A model generated the notes under the pieces. The model saw only the letters and a program-made list of their open reading frames with translations. It did not search any database and had not been told where the DNA came from. A DNA stretch of 42,188 bases from an uncultured Lachnospiraceae bacterium. GTDB lineage: Bacteria > Bacillota > Clostridia > Lachnospirales > Lachnospiraceae. The stretch spans positions 7,153-49,340 of the forward strand of contig CAJUII010000015.1 in NCBI GenBank assembly GCA_910586405.1, given 5' to 3'. Made by a program: the position numbers and the translations under genes. This document shows, piece after piece, positions 34,388-42,187 of the stretch. Each line of letters begins with the position of its first letter. Position 1 is the stretch's first letter.

Positions 34388-35206
34388 TTATTCTGTACCA
34401 GATACAGTTATAATGATATTTTCCGGGGAGATTGCCGTCTTTCTCTGTACGATGTCTATAATCTGGGCAGTCTGTGCCTCAGTGAGATTGCCAGCTTCCA
34501 CCATGACGTCTGCCGAATCTCCGCTAATGCTCACCACGGTCTGCGTAAAGCCTTTTGCCTCGAGGAGCATCTGCGCATCAGACTCCTTCTGCGCTGTCTC
34601 TGTGAGTGTGATCATGCTGCTCACAGCTTCCTTCTTTGCCTCCTCTGTCAAATCCTCGTTCTGGATGATCTCCATGAGGGACTCTTTGTTCTGTGCCCTC
34701 GTCTGCTCCTTTAACAGCTTTGCGCCCGCTAGGGTTGACACGCCTGACGCGCTGGTAAACACCGCCTCACCCGGCACTTCCTGCTCTATGACAGTAGCGC
34801 CTGCTTCATCTGTGTTTGACGCAAGAGTTCCATCTGCCGCATCATCCGATGCCTGCAATTCGGTCCCTGTAGCAGTCAATGCGCCATCCGACACGGTGTC
34901 CATTCCGCTGTTAAGATAATTGTCCGTAATCGTTGTGTCGTCGGAGTCAAGACTTACAATATCCGAGTCAGCTCCTGTTGCAGACGCGTAATCCTTGATC
35001 GTCCCATCGGTATCTTCCCTAAGCGATATGGCATACATATCTTCGTCAGAGATCTCATAAGTAAGCTCGCTGCTGCTTCCGTCCACAGAGATAAAATCCT
35101 CTTCTCCAATCTTGGTGCCGGCAAAGTTCAGATAACCTGCTACTGCTATCATAACTGCCAACGCCGTAATCATAATCTGGTTCTTTCTTAATATTTTTTT
35201 CACCAA
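34388..35206 (-). CDS. spoIIIAH: Stage III sporulation protein AH
   Basis: The protein has 272 residues. SpoIIIAH sits in the mother-cell membrane and its extracellular YscJ/FliF-like domain pairs with forespore SpoIIQ to form the feeding-tube channel. Seen: KKILRKNQIMITALAVMIAV membrane anchor (about residues 11-30), a long acidic Ser/Asp/Thr region (about 50-150), and the conserved C-terminal domain (TRAQNKESLMEIIQNEDLTE, KGFTQTVVSISGDSADVMVE, IVQRKTAISPENIIITVSG). It is the last gene of the spoIIIA operon, 87 bases after spoIIIAG; no clear terminator follows. Confidence 0.93.
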   Translation of the reverse strand: MVKKILRKNQIMITALAVMIAVAGYLNFAGTKIGEEDFISVDGSSSELTYEISDEDMYAISLREDTDGTIKDYASATGADSDIVSLDSDDTTITDNYLNSGMDTVSDGALTATGTELQASDDAADGTLASNTDEAGATVIEQEVPGEAVFTSASGVSTLAGAKLLKEQTRAQNKESLMEIIQNEDLTEEAKKEAVSSMITLTETAQKESDAQMLLEAKGFTQTVVSISGDSADVMVEAGNLTEAQTAQIIDIVQRKTAISPENIIITVSGTE

Positions 35207-35293
35207 ACCATATCCTTCCTATTGCTTCTCTTTGCTACTTCTATCTTATTCATCCCCTGCTGCTCTTAGACGTAATATTTTAAAATTTTTACA

Positions 35294-35914
35294 TCATCCC
35301 ATCCGCAGCACCTCAACCTTATTCGCCTCCACACCATAGAGCGCCATCACAAGCCTGACGATTTGGAGCCGAATGTTCTCATCCGCGGCACCCTTTGCCG
35401 AAATCACAACTCCGTCGATCGCAGGACGAATCGTCTGTGAGATAAAGGGCACCTCACTGCCGCTCTCATTGACCGTGTATACAGTGGACTCCTCCTTTCT
35501 TTGCTCACTGTTATCCCCGTTGATTGCATTGGATACAGGTACGTCTTTCTCTACAATGTACTCCTGCGAGTTTTTCATGTAGATCAGTACCTTCACCTCC
35601 CCCACTCCAGCGACACTGGAGAGAAATTCCTCTAATTCCTGCTCTAGTCCTCTCCGGTATTCCTCCATCGTACCCGTACTTTCCCCGCCTCCGCCATTTG
35701 AGGATACCCTGTCCGTTTTATCTACCTTTTCAGTACTTTTTTGCTGTTTCTTTGCAAAATATTGGTTGCTGCTGCTTCCAGTCGGCAGCAAAATGACAAA
35801 AATCAAGATTCCACTGAGAAAAATGATGAGCATGGTCTCCTTGGTGGGTCGTTTTCTGCCATTTTTGCCCCCGCTAATCAGTAGCCGAATCCCGTCCTGT
35901 ATCCGGTCCAGCAT
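35294..35914 (-). CDS. spoIIIAG: Stage III sporulation protein AG
   Basis: The start is the ATG at 35914 (GGAGG 8 bases upstream), within the end of spoIIIAF; about 206 residues. SpoIIIAG forms a large ring in the intermembrane space, similar to type III secretion and flagellar ring proteins. Seen: a membrane segment TMLIIFLSGILIFVILLPTG (about residues 30-50), a Lys/Ser/Gly linker, then the ring domain with LEEFLSSVAGVGEVKVLIYM and the C-terminal IRPAIDGVVISAKGAADENI. A 41-base overlap with spoIIIAF suggests coupled translation. Confidence 0.93.
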   Translation of the reverse strand: MLDRIQDGIRLLISGGKNGRKRPTKETMLIIFLSGILIFVILLPTGSSSNQYFAKKQQKSTEKVDKTDRVSSNGGGGESTGTMEEYRRGLEQELEEFLSSVAGVGEVKVLIYMKNSQEYIVEKDVPVSNAINGDNSEQRKEESTVYTVNESGSEVPFISQTIRPAIDGVVISAKGAADENIRLQIVRLVMALYGVEANKVEVLRMG

Positions 35915-36260
35915 CCTCATCACCTCCATTTCTCCTGTCATACTCCTCGTGCGCCCCGCCTATGATATCATCCTCCCATAGCTTCTTATAATAAATCTCC
36001 CCTTCATCAATCCGACCTGCCTCCGTCATGTCCCGCCACTCCTTCTCCCAGCGGTCATAGATTTGATCTGCTTCCGAAAATCGATTTTCTATCTGCCCTA
36101 CAAAGGAAAAAATCACATTGCAGCAGATACACATAGTCAGCAGATAAGAAAATAACTTTAGATATTTTTGATAGACACTCCCCTCTGTAAGCTGAATCAG
36201 GCACTGAAAGCAAATCACTGTATACATGAGCCGCCTGACCTCCATTGCCAAATACTCCAT
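35874..36260 (-). CDS. spoIIIAF: Stage III sporulation protein AF
   Basis: The protein has 128 residues, with GGAGGCGTC before the ATG. It is a small membrane component of the SpoIIIA-SpoIIQ channel. Two hydrophobic segments (RRLMYTVICFQCLIQL and KLFSYLLTMCICCNVIFSFV) are followed by a hydrophilic tail. The tail (EEYDRRNGGDEDAGPDTGR) is acidic and overlaps spoIIIAG in another frame. Eight bases separate it from spoIIIAE. Confidence 0.88.
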   Translation of the reverse strand: MEYLAMEVRRLMYTVICFQCLIQLTEGSVYQKYLKLFSYLLTMCICCNVIFSFVGQIENRFSEADQIYDRWEKEWRDMTEAGRIDEGEIYYKKLWEDDIIGGAHEEYDRRNGGDEDAGPDTGRDSATD

Positions 36261-36268
36261 GACGCCTC

Positions 36269-37333
36269 CTAACTCGTTGCATTTGTAACAGCCGCTATTG
36301 TCACAAAAAATAACGTAGTCACTGTTATTAATATTCTAAGCAGCATAAATCCTGCCTCCGATATGTACTCGACACACTTCATCATCTGTTTTTCCCCACA
36401 GATACTGCCCAGTGCGCCGCTTACCCTGATAATGATCAGAATCATAAAGGACTTGATGACCGGCACAGCTATGAGCAAGATCAACGCCACCAGAATCAAT
36501 ACGCCCAGACTGTTTTTTACTGCGATTGCCGATGCCAGCGTCACACTCGACACAGATTCTATGACATCGCCAATCCCAGGAATAGCACCTGCTGTTTTTT
36601 GCAAAACGGCATTGTTTGTCTTATCAACAACAGGTGTTATTATCACTTGCAGAATGCTGCTTCCCGACATGACGACAATCATCATTTTCAGTATCCACTG
36701 CAAACCTTTCTTGATGAGGTCCATCAATCCTTTGAAGCGTTCCTCACCCCAGACGCTCTCCACCACACCCAGCATCACATATCCCTCGACCACCGTCGTC
36801 AGAGAAGCCGCCACAATCCCTTCTATGAGACACAGAAATCCTAAGAGCAGCTTGTAAAAAATCAGTGCAGTCAGACCAGACCCAGCCGCCGCAATACAGA
36901 TCATATAGGCTGGAATCATCAGTTTCAGAAATTCTATCATGCGTGTCATTGCCTCCTCGACAATCCCAAGTACCTCATGAAACGCATCAATCAAAACCAC
37001 CAACTGACAGACAATAAAAAAGGTCTTTGCCGCCTTCGCCGCACCCTCGTTTTTGAGCGCTGACATCAGATTACTCACCAGCGCTACCAAAATAAATAGC
37101 ACCAGCACAGAGACAAACAGTCTCCTCCATTCATCAAAAACACCAGTTATTGATCTTGCGATGTATCGCCAGAACAGCGCTGGGTCTAACGCCCAGTTCC
37201 CTTTCAATACATCCTCTATAAAATCCATCGAACTCGCAGTTCTCCCCGGAAGCAGATCTCTCAGAAGATTGTCCAGAACACTCAGATCGGGGAGAATGTC
37301 CAGTTCCTGCCACAAACTTGTATCCTGATTCAT
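36269..37333 (-). CDS. spoIIIAE: Stage III sporulation protein AE
   Basis: The start is the ATG at 37333, overlapping the stop of spoIIIAD by four bases (ATGA); the frame open from 37456 is only a shadow over spoIIIAD. The product has about 354 residues, a multi-pass membrane protein thought to be the permease-like heart of the channel. Hydrophobic segments include FVSVLVLFILVALVSNLMSA, LTALIFYKLLLGFLCLIEGI, and LGVLILVALILLIAVPVIKS. The central amphipathic block with MMIVVMSGSSILQVIITPVV and AGAIPGIGDVIESVSSVTLA is highly conserved in the family. Confidence 0.93.
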   Translation of the reverse strand: MNQDTSLWQELDILPDLSVLDNLLRDLLPGRTASSMDFIEDVLKGNWALDPALFWRYIARSITGVFDEWRRLFVSVLVLFILVALVSNLMSALKNEGAAKAAKTFFIVCQLVVLIDAFHEVLGIVEEAMTRMIEFLKLMIPAYMICIAAAGSGLTALIFYKLLLGFLCLIEGIVAASLTTVVEGYVMLGVVESVWGEERFKGLMDLIKKGLQWILKMMIVVMSGSSILQVIITPVVDKTNNAVLQKTAGAIPGIGDVIESVSSVTLASAIAVKNSLGVLILVALILLIAVPVIKSFMILIIIRVSGALGSICGEKQMMKCVEYISEAGFMLLRILITVTTLFFVTIAAVTNATS

Positions 37334-37710
37334 CGCATCATTCCTTCTAGCATGTCTATCATAATCCTTATTATCGGAAAACCTGCCACCATAATAGCAA
37401 CCTTGCCAAAAAGCTCTATATGATTGCTGAGCGCCGCATATCCCGAATCTTTGCACAGATTTGCCGCAAAATCACATACATATGTAATGCCAATTATTTT
37501 TAACAGCAGTGAGATATACGCAATGTTCCCGCCCAGGATTTCCTCCCAGCTCTCTAACTCCGACATGGCATTACCCAGCACAGTCAAAATCCTGATTGCA
37601 ATCAAAAAACTTACGAGCATAATGATCAATACTGCAAACTCCGGCTTGTCTTTCTTGATAATCAGCGCTGCAAACAATCCTGCTATGGCAAGCACACAAA
37701 TCTGTATCAT
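37330..37710 (-). CDS. spoIIIAD: Stage III sporulation protein AD
   Basis: The start is the ATG at 37710 (CGGAGG 7 bases upstream), about 126 residues. It is a membrane protein of the SpoIIIA complex with segments ICVLAIAGLFAALII, FAVLIIMLVSFLIAIRIL and SLLLKIIGITYVCDFAANLC, ending KVAIMVAGFPIIRIMIDMLE. It is related to SpoIIIAC, the gene before it. A four-base overlap couples it to spoIIIAE. Confidence 0.92.
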   Translation of the reverse strand: MIQICVLAIAGLFAALIIKKDKPEFAVLIIMLVSFLIAIRILTVLGNAMSELESWEEILGGNIAYISLLLKIIGITYVCDFAANLCKDSGYAALSNHIELFGKVAIMVAGFPIIRIMIDMLEGMMR

Positions 37711-37737
37711 ACAATGCCTCCGTTTTCTCAAATCCTG

Positions 37738-37932
37738 TCACAAAGCAAATAAATCCTGTATCATCTCAAATAGCTGGTATATATATGGAACAATCCACGA
37801 AAGCACCAGAACCAGTCCTGCAAGACTGATTAGAAACGCATGTTCTTCCCTGCCGCTGTGCTTCAATACCTGCCCCAATATCGTGATCAGAATCCCAACT
37901 GCCGCGATCTTAAATATCAGACTGACTTCCAT
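37738..37932 (-). CDS. spoIIIAC: Stage III sporulation protein AC
   Basis: About 64 residues, starting at the ATG at 37932, which gives MEVSLIFKIAAVGILITILG as in family members; the frame is open to a GTG at 37950. Two membrane helices flank the conserved loop GQVLKHSGREEHAFLISLAG. It is a small component of the channel. Confidence 0.9.
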   Translation of the reverse strand: MEVSLIFKIAAVGILITILGQVLKHSGREEHAFLISLAGLVLVLSWIVPYIYQLFEMIQDLFAL

Positions 37933-37956
37933 TTTCATCCCCATTTCCACTGTTTA

Positions 37957-38478
37957 TCACAAAAATAATATTATGCACAAGATTCCTGTAAGCGTGCTAA
38001 GTGCCTTGATCAGCCTGCTATTCTCGTTTCTTTTTGCTGTAAGCCTGTCTATCTCACTGTCCAGCTCTGTCCCAAACAACCCCAGCGCCTCCACTTGCAG
38101 CTGTTCTCCCTCATACTCAAAGCAATTGCCCATCTTTGACAAATACATCCGCGTAATTTGAGAAAGCTCCGCTTTGTCCTGTCTGTCATAAACTGTCTCA
38201 TTCCACAATTGTATCAGAGACCTGCCATCCCGCTCCTTCATTTTCTGTGTGATCTCATCGAGAAACAGATCATAAGGCGGTTCTGTCTTTTGCGCGATCA
38301 GATCAAAAATCTCTTCCATCGGTCTGTGCAGATAAGTAATTTCCCCAATTATATACAAAAGTATCTGCTTTTGCTGTTTTAACAGCGAAATGTCATGGTT
38401 CATCTCCCCACAGAGCGACCATCCAAATCCAAGTGCCCCCGTCATCACGCAGGCGCCTGCAATAAACTTCTGCCACAT
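37957..38478 (-). CDS. spoIIIAB: Stage III sporulation protein AB
   Basis: The protein has 173 residues, with GGGAGGG before the ATG, and overlaps the end of spoIIIAA by 34 bases. An N-terminal membrane segment (FIAGACVMTGALGFGWSL) is followed by a helical cytosolic region resembling type II secretion GspF proteins, with a final hydrophobic segment (LIKALSTLTGILCIILFL). It is thought to work with the SpoIIIAA ATPase. No anomalies. Confidence 0.92.
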   Translation of the reverse strand: MWQKFIAGACVMTGALGFGWSLCGEMNHDISLLKQQKQILLYIIGEITYLHRPMEEIFDLIAQKTEPPYDLFLDEITQKMKERDGRSLIQLWNETVYDRQDKAELSQITRMYLSKMGNCFEYEGEQLQVEALGLFGTELDSEIDRLTAKRNENSRLIKALSTLTGILCIILFL

Positions 38479-39383
38479 AAACTGTTTCCCTCCCTGTCAT
38501 AGATTTCAAAATACCTGTCCATTTTTTCATTCATGGACAGCACGATATATCGGTCTATCAGCCCCAGATCAAGAATTGCAGCCATCTCAGTTTTGTTCCT
38601 GATCTCCTCAATGGACCCGCCATGCACAGTTGCCAAAATCCTGCATCCGCTCACACCAGCATGCAGGATTGCCTCCGCATCCGCACGCCTGCCAATCTCA
38701 TCAATCGCGATCACTCTCGGCGCAAAAGTCCGCACCAAGATGGAAATCCCTTGCTGTTTATCCCCGCCTGTAATAACATCTGTTCTCTCTCCGCAGTCCA
38801 GCATGGCACTTCCCCTGTATGCTCCTGCAATCTCTCCTCTCTCGTCTATAACACCGACATTGCACCCTTGATGGTCTGCCGTCCCATTCGATAACAACCG
38901 TATGGTATCTCTGAGCAGCGTCGTCTTGCCAACACCGGGCGGGGAGATAATCAGCGTATTTAGTGGTGTCATCTCTCTTGAATGATACAGATACTTTATA
39001 ACCTTTCCCGCAATCTCTTTCTGTTCATGTGCTATTCTGATATTCATATAGCGGATATATTTGGCTATAAAGCGTCCATTTTCCGCGGTAGTAAGCTCTC
39101 CTGTAATACCGATGCGATGTCCTCCCTCAATCATGATATAGCCCTGCTTGCGCTCCTCCTCATAGGCATATACCGAATCGTGACACAGATATCGAAAAAT
39201 TTCTTCCATCTCCCGCTCACCATACCGAAACGGCAATGTATGTTCCCCGCCGCAAAACACCTTGACCGGCTGATTGACCCGCAGTCTGATTTCTTGTATT
39301 TTGCCAAAGTCCAATCCGCATCGTTCCCACGCCCCTCTCAGGCGCTGCGGAAAAAACTGTAATACCCCGTCCACCGCTGCCAT
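38445..39383 (-). CDS. spoIIIAA: Stage III sporulation protein AA (ATPase)
   Basis: The start is probably the ATG at 39383 (G-run ribosome binding site about 6 bases upstream); the ATG at 39389 touches that run, and a frame open to 39440 is unlikely. The product has about 312 residues. SpoIIIAA is a secretion-type ATPase that powers the feeding tube between mother cell and forespore. Seen: an N-terminal domain with IQEIRLRVNQPVKVFCGG, the R-loop HRIGITGELTT, Walker A in ISPPGVGKTTLLRDTIR, VGVIDERGEIAGAYRG, Walker B-like PRVIAIDEIGRRADAEAI, and ILATVHGGSIEEI. It is the first gene of the operon and follows a candidate sigma-E promoter. Confidence 0.95.
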   Translation of the reverse strand: MAAVDGVLQFFPQRLRGAWERCGLDFGKIQEIRLRVNQPVKVFCGGEHTLPFRYGEREMEEIFRYLCHDSVYAYEEERKQGYIMIEGGHRIGITGELTTAENGRFIAKYIRYMNIRIAHEQKEIAGKVIKYLYHSREMTPLNTLIISPPGVGKTTLLRDTIRLLSNGTADHQGCNVGVIDERGEIAGAYRGSAMLDCGERTDVITGGDKQQGISILVRTFAPRVIAIDEIGRRADAEAILHAGVSGCRILATVHGGSIEEIRNKTEMAAILDLGLIDRYIVLSMNEKMDRYFEIYDREGNSLCGRSLLQAPA

Positions 39384-39419
39384 TCTCATCCCCCCCCCTT
39401 GGCTGATTGTCCATATCTC

Positions 39420-39448
39420 AATATATGTCCCAAAATCCAAAATATGAA
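39420..39448 (-). promoter_or_regulatory. Candidate sigma-E promoter of the spoIIIA operon
   Basis: On the minus strand, TTCATATT (39441-39448) and CATATATT (39420-39427), 13 bases apart, resemble the sigma-E elements GKMATATT and CATACAMT. In Bacillus subtilis the operon is sigma-E-dependent in the mother cell. The site lies 36 bases before the start of spoIIIAA. Confidence 0.55.
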
Positions 39449-39454
39449 CATTGG

Positions 39455-39485
39455 CAAAAAAATAAAGGAGTAAAAATACTCCCTT
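39455..39485 (-). terminator. Terminator of the NSS transporter operon
   Basis: On the minus strand, AAGGGAGTA pairs with TACTCCTT around a 4-base loop, followed by TATTTTTTT. It separates the small membrane-protein gene from spoIIIAA. Confidence 0.85.
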
Positions 39486-39504
39486 ATCAAATCATGCTTG
39501 ACAG

Positions 39505-39741
39505 CTATTCATCTTTTTCCATCACAACACCAATAAATTTCGTCATCAGTGGGATGTATGTACTGATAAAAACAAGCATTGCAGCCATCACTGCCGCTTT
39601 TCTATTCTTTTTCGGCCACCGCCTTCCGATCAGGATTCCCATCAGGACGCCCATAGAAAAAAGGCAGAATTTGAGCAAAGCAATGTCTTTCCAGTCACTT
39701 TTCTGTAAATACTTGTCTGCATAACCAAAGAAATTCTTCAT
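39505..39741 (-). CDS. Small two-helix membrane protein
   Basis: The protein has 78 residues, with AGGGAGGTACTGTA before the ATG. It starts MKNFFGYADKYLQKSDWKDI, then has two hydrophobic segments (ALLKFCLFSMGVLMGILIG and KAAVMAAMLVFISTYIPLMT) split by the basic loop RRWPKKNRK. It sits 12 bases after the transporter gene and is followed by the operon terminator. I do not recognise a family with certainty. It may be an accessory subunit of the transporter or an unrelated small membrane protein. Confidence 0.7.
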   Translation of the reverse strand: MKNFFGYADKYLQKSDWKDIALLKFCLFSMGVLMGILIGRRWPKKNRKAAVMAAMLVFISTYIPLMTKFIGVVMEKDE

Positions 39742-39753
39742 TACAGTACCTCC

Positions 39754-41160
39754 CTAAATCACGGTCAAAATCCCCACGGACTTTAGCAGCAGAATCACTA
39801 ACAAAATTGGTGCAATATACTGAATCATGATAATATATAATTGTTTTCTGCCAAATCTGCCCCCCGACTTCTCCACTTCCTCAATCACCGTTTTGGGTTT
39901 CAACAGCCAGCCAATCAGAATACATGTTCCGATTGCGACCAGCGGCATCAGCAGATTGTTGCTGATATAATCCATAATGTCCAAAATCTGAGCAACTGCT
40001 CCATTTGGCAGTTTCACCTCAAAATACAGCTTATTGTACCCAAGACACACAATGACGCCGCCGACAAGCGCGATGGCAGTCTCGACCGCCGCCGCCTTGG
40101 TACGCGTCATATGGAACTTGTCCATAAAGCTTGACACGACCGCCTCCATGACAGACACAGCACTCGTGATTGCCGCAAACAATACCATCGCAAAGAACAG
40201 GCCCCCTACAAGATTACCGATTCGTCCCATAGAGGCAAAAACCTTTGGCAGAGACACGAACATCAAGCTCGGCCCCGACGCCGCCATACCTTCCCTGCCC
40301 ATAAAGGTGTAGACCGCAGGAATGATCATAACCCCCGCCAGAAACGCTACTGCCGTATCAAATATTTCAATCTGGTTAATAGATTTCACCAGATTGGCGT
40401 CATCCTTCACATAAGAACCATAGGCAACCATAATTCCCATCGCCACACTGAGACTGAAAAACAACTGCCCCATCGCGTCGAGCAGCACTGTAAAAAATCC
40501 TTTTACCGTCATACCGCTCAGGTCAGGAATCACATAAATCTGGAATCCTTCCATACCTGTCCTCGCCACGCCAGATTCATCTTCATAGTGAATCGTTAGG
40601 GAAAAGAACGCAATGCCGACAACCAACAGCAGCAATAAAGGCATCAGCACCTTTGAGGACGATTCAATGCCCTTATTGATGCCACGAAACACAATGAAAG
40701 CAACCATCACCAAGAACACCACCAACAGTACAATCGGCTGCCATTCCCCGGTAATGAATCCTGTAAAGTAGCCGTCCTCCGCTGCCGCTGCACCGCCGCC
40801 TGTCAGATACGCGAGAAAATACTTTACCACCCAGCCGCCAATCACGCAGTAATACGGCATGATAATAACTGGCACAAGACATGCAAACACGCCGAGAAAT
40901 CCCCACTTAGCGCTTAATTTTGCATATGCGGTGAGCGGACTCTGCTTTGTCTTTCTGCCGATTGCAATCTCTGTTGTGAGCAGCGTAAATCCGAACGTGA
41001 GTGCCAGAATTAAATAAATCACCAGAAACAGCCCGCCGCCATCCTTCGCTGCCAGATATGGAAACCGCCAGATATTGCCCAGACCCACCGCACTGCCTGC
41101 CGCCGTCAGCACAAAGCCGAGCGAACCTGAAAATGAATTTCTATTCTTTTCTTTTTTCAT
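39754..41160 (-). CDS. Sodium-dependent NSS-family transporter
   Basis: The protein has 468 residues, from the neurotransmitter:sodium symporter family, which includes LeuT and MhsT; these import amino acids with sodium. The N-terminus is typical: LGFVLTAAGSAVGLGNIWRF PYLAAK, the unwound TM1 that binds sodium and substrate. About 11-12 hydrophobic segments follow, including PVIIMPYYCVIGGWVVKYFL (TM3), GQLFFSLSVAMGIMVAYGSY (TM6 region) and ALVGGVIVCLGY. Full length. It lies 8 bases after the acidic hypothetical gene and 12 bases before the small membrane protein. Substrate unknown. Confidence 0.93.
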   Translation of the reverse strand: MKKEKNRNSFSGSLGFVLTAAGSAVGLGNIWRFPYLAAKDGGGLFLVIYLILALTFGFTLLTTEIAIGRKTKQSPLTAYAKLSAKWGFLGVFACLVPVIIMPYYCVIGGWVVKYFLAYLTGGGAAAAEDGYFTGFITGEWQPIVLLVVFLVMVAFIVFRGINKGIESSSKVLMPLLLLLVVGIAFFSLTIHYEDESGVARTGMEGFQIYVIPDLSGMTVKGFFTVLLDAMGQLFFSLSVAMGIMVAYGSYVKDDANLVKSINQIEIFDTAVAFLAGVMIIPAVYTFMGREGMAASGPSLMFVSLPKVFASMGRIGNLVGGLFFAMVLFAAITSAVSVMEAVVSSFMDKFHMTRTKAAAVETAIALVGGVIVCLGYNKLYFEVKLPNGAVAQILDIMDYISNNLLMPLVAIGTCILIGWLLKPKTVIEEVEKSGGRFGRKQLYIIMIQYIAPILLVILLLKSVGILTVI

Positions 41161-41168
41161 GATAAATC

Positions 41169-41744
41169 CTATGCCTCCTCAAATTCATACGGATATCCTA
41201 ATTTCCGCATGAAGTCCGCCATCTGCCAGTCGCCAAAACCAAATTCATCATCGTCGTATGCAGTTTCCTCCATATCGCCCAGATCATCCTCCCAGCGCAC
41301 CAGATACTTCTCAATACCCGCTTTGTCCACATGGAAATACTTCGCGACAATATCCGCATTTCCTTTGGAGGCCTCGAGCACTTCCTCCGACACCTCCTCA
41401 AAATAATCTGGCTGCGGATTGAACTTGTCCACCAGTTCTCCATTGTCAAACAGCGCATACGCCCAAAAATCCCCATCATATATGTAGAGCAGCATGACCA
41501 CCTTGCTAAAATCACTGCTGATCGCCTCGGCAAGCTCCTCATAGCCAATACAATCCTCATTGATCAAAATACTCACGCCATCAGCATATTCCCGATACTG
41601 ACATTGGTCTGCCGCCAAATTGGTAATGTCATATGCCGTCTCCTCATCTGAACAGGAATACCTGTCTTCAATCGCCTTTATGATCGTTTTCGCTTCCTCC
41701 TGCCTGCACCCCTGTATGAGAACCGTCTCCAAAAATAACCCCAT
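41169..41744 (-). CDS. Acidic cytosolic protein of unknown function
   Basis: I choose the ATG at 41744 (GGAGG about 7 bases upstream) rather than the frame opening at 41783; about 191 residues. It is strongly acidic (many Asp and Glu, a DDLGDMEETAYDDDEFGFGD stretch) with no signal peptide or membrane segment. It contains VVMLLYIYDGDFWAYALFDN and ADIVAKYFHVDKAGIEKYLV, suggesting an alpha/beta fold. I do not recognise the family. It is the first gene of an operon with a sodium symporter and a small membrane protein, 8 bases before the transporter, so a regulatory or accessory role is possible. Confidence 0.7.
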   Translation of the reverse strand: MGLFLETVLIQGCRQEEAKTIIKAIEDRYSCSDEETAYDITNLAADQCQYREYADGVSILINEDCIGYEELAEAISSDFSKVVMLLYIYDGDFWAYALFDNGELVDKFNPQPDYFEEVSEEVLEASKGNADIVAKYFHVDKAGIEKYLVRWEDDLGDMEETAYDDDEFGFGDWQMADFMRKLGYPYEFEEA

Positions 41745-41819
41745 CTCTGTTCCTCCATCTTCTTCTGTCAATTTTCCTGCCACTTTTATACAATAGAAGT
41801 TGGCAGCACAGTTGTTATA

Positions 41820-41848
41820 AGTATACTATCTCGTGGGGTATCTGTAAA
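41820..41848 (-). promoter_or_regulatory. Sigma-A promoter of the acidic protein-NSS transporter operon
   Basis: On the minus strand, -35 TTTACA (41843-41848), a 17-base spacer and -10 TATACT (41820-41825), about 75 bases before the chosen start at 41744. Confidence 0.7.
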
Positions 41849-41899
41849 TCATTTTTGCCATTTTCATCATTCTTTATATTTTTATCAATCTTTATTTCA

Positions 41900-42091
41900 T
41901 CAATTTTCCTTACAGCCGATTACACAATCATACTGCCGCACAGCCTCCTCGCGGGTCTGCACAAAAAAGAAATCACTGCCGTTATTTATTTTGTACTGTG
42001 TTAGAACCTTGCCATAAGAAAGTAACGGCTTCCTCTGTGCGGACTTCCGCTGATACTCTCGACGGAGAGGGCGGGGATTCTGACGAAGCAA
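41900..42091 (-). pseudogene. Remnant-like ORF of 63 codons
   Basis: The frame runs from a TTG at 42091 to a TGA at 41900. Its first half is basic and unconvincing (PRPLRREYQRKSAQRKPLLS). Its end, NNGSDFFFVQTREEAVRQYD then CVIGCKEN, looks like the true C-terminus of a protein. AGGGGAG lies about 11 bases before the TTG. I could not assign a family. A second frame on the same strand, rich in Ser and Pro, overlaps it. I treat it as a remnant or part of a repeated element. Confidence 0.3.
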
Positions 42092-42152
42092 CGGCGGTAT
42101 TTCTCCCCTTACTACCTACACCACCACGTAAAGCAAAATGCCAAAAATGGGC

Positions 42153-42187
42153 GCAAAAAAACAGGAAACCTTTTCTTGATTTCCTGT
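42153..42187 (-). terminator. Terminator of a gene beyond the right edge
   Basis: On the minus strand, ACAGGAAA (42180-42187) pairs with TTTCCTGT (42161-42168), followed by TTTTTT. The gene it ends lies outside the window. Confidence 0.8.

Noticed and set aside
37333..37456. N-terminal extension of spoIIIAE
   Set aside because: The extra 41 residues overlap spoIIIAD in another frame and lack hydrophobic or family character; the ATGA overlap start is standard.
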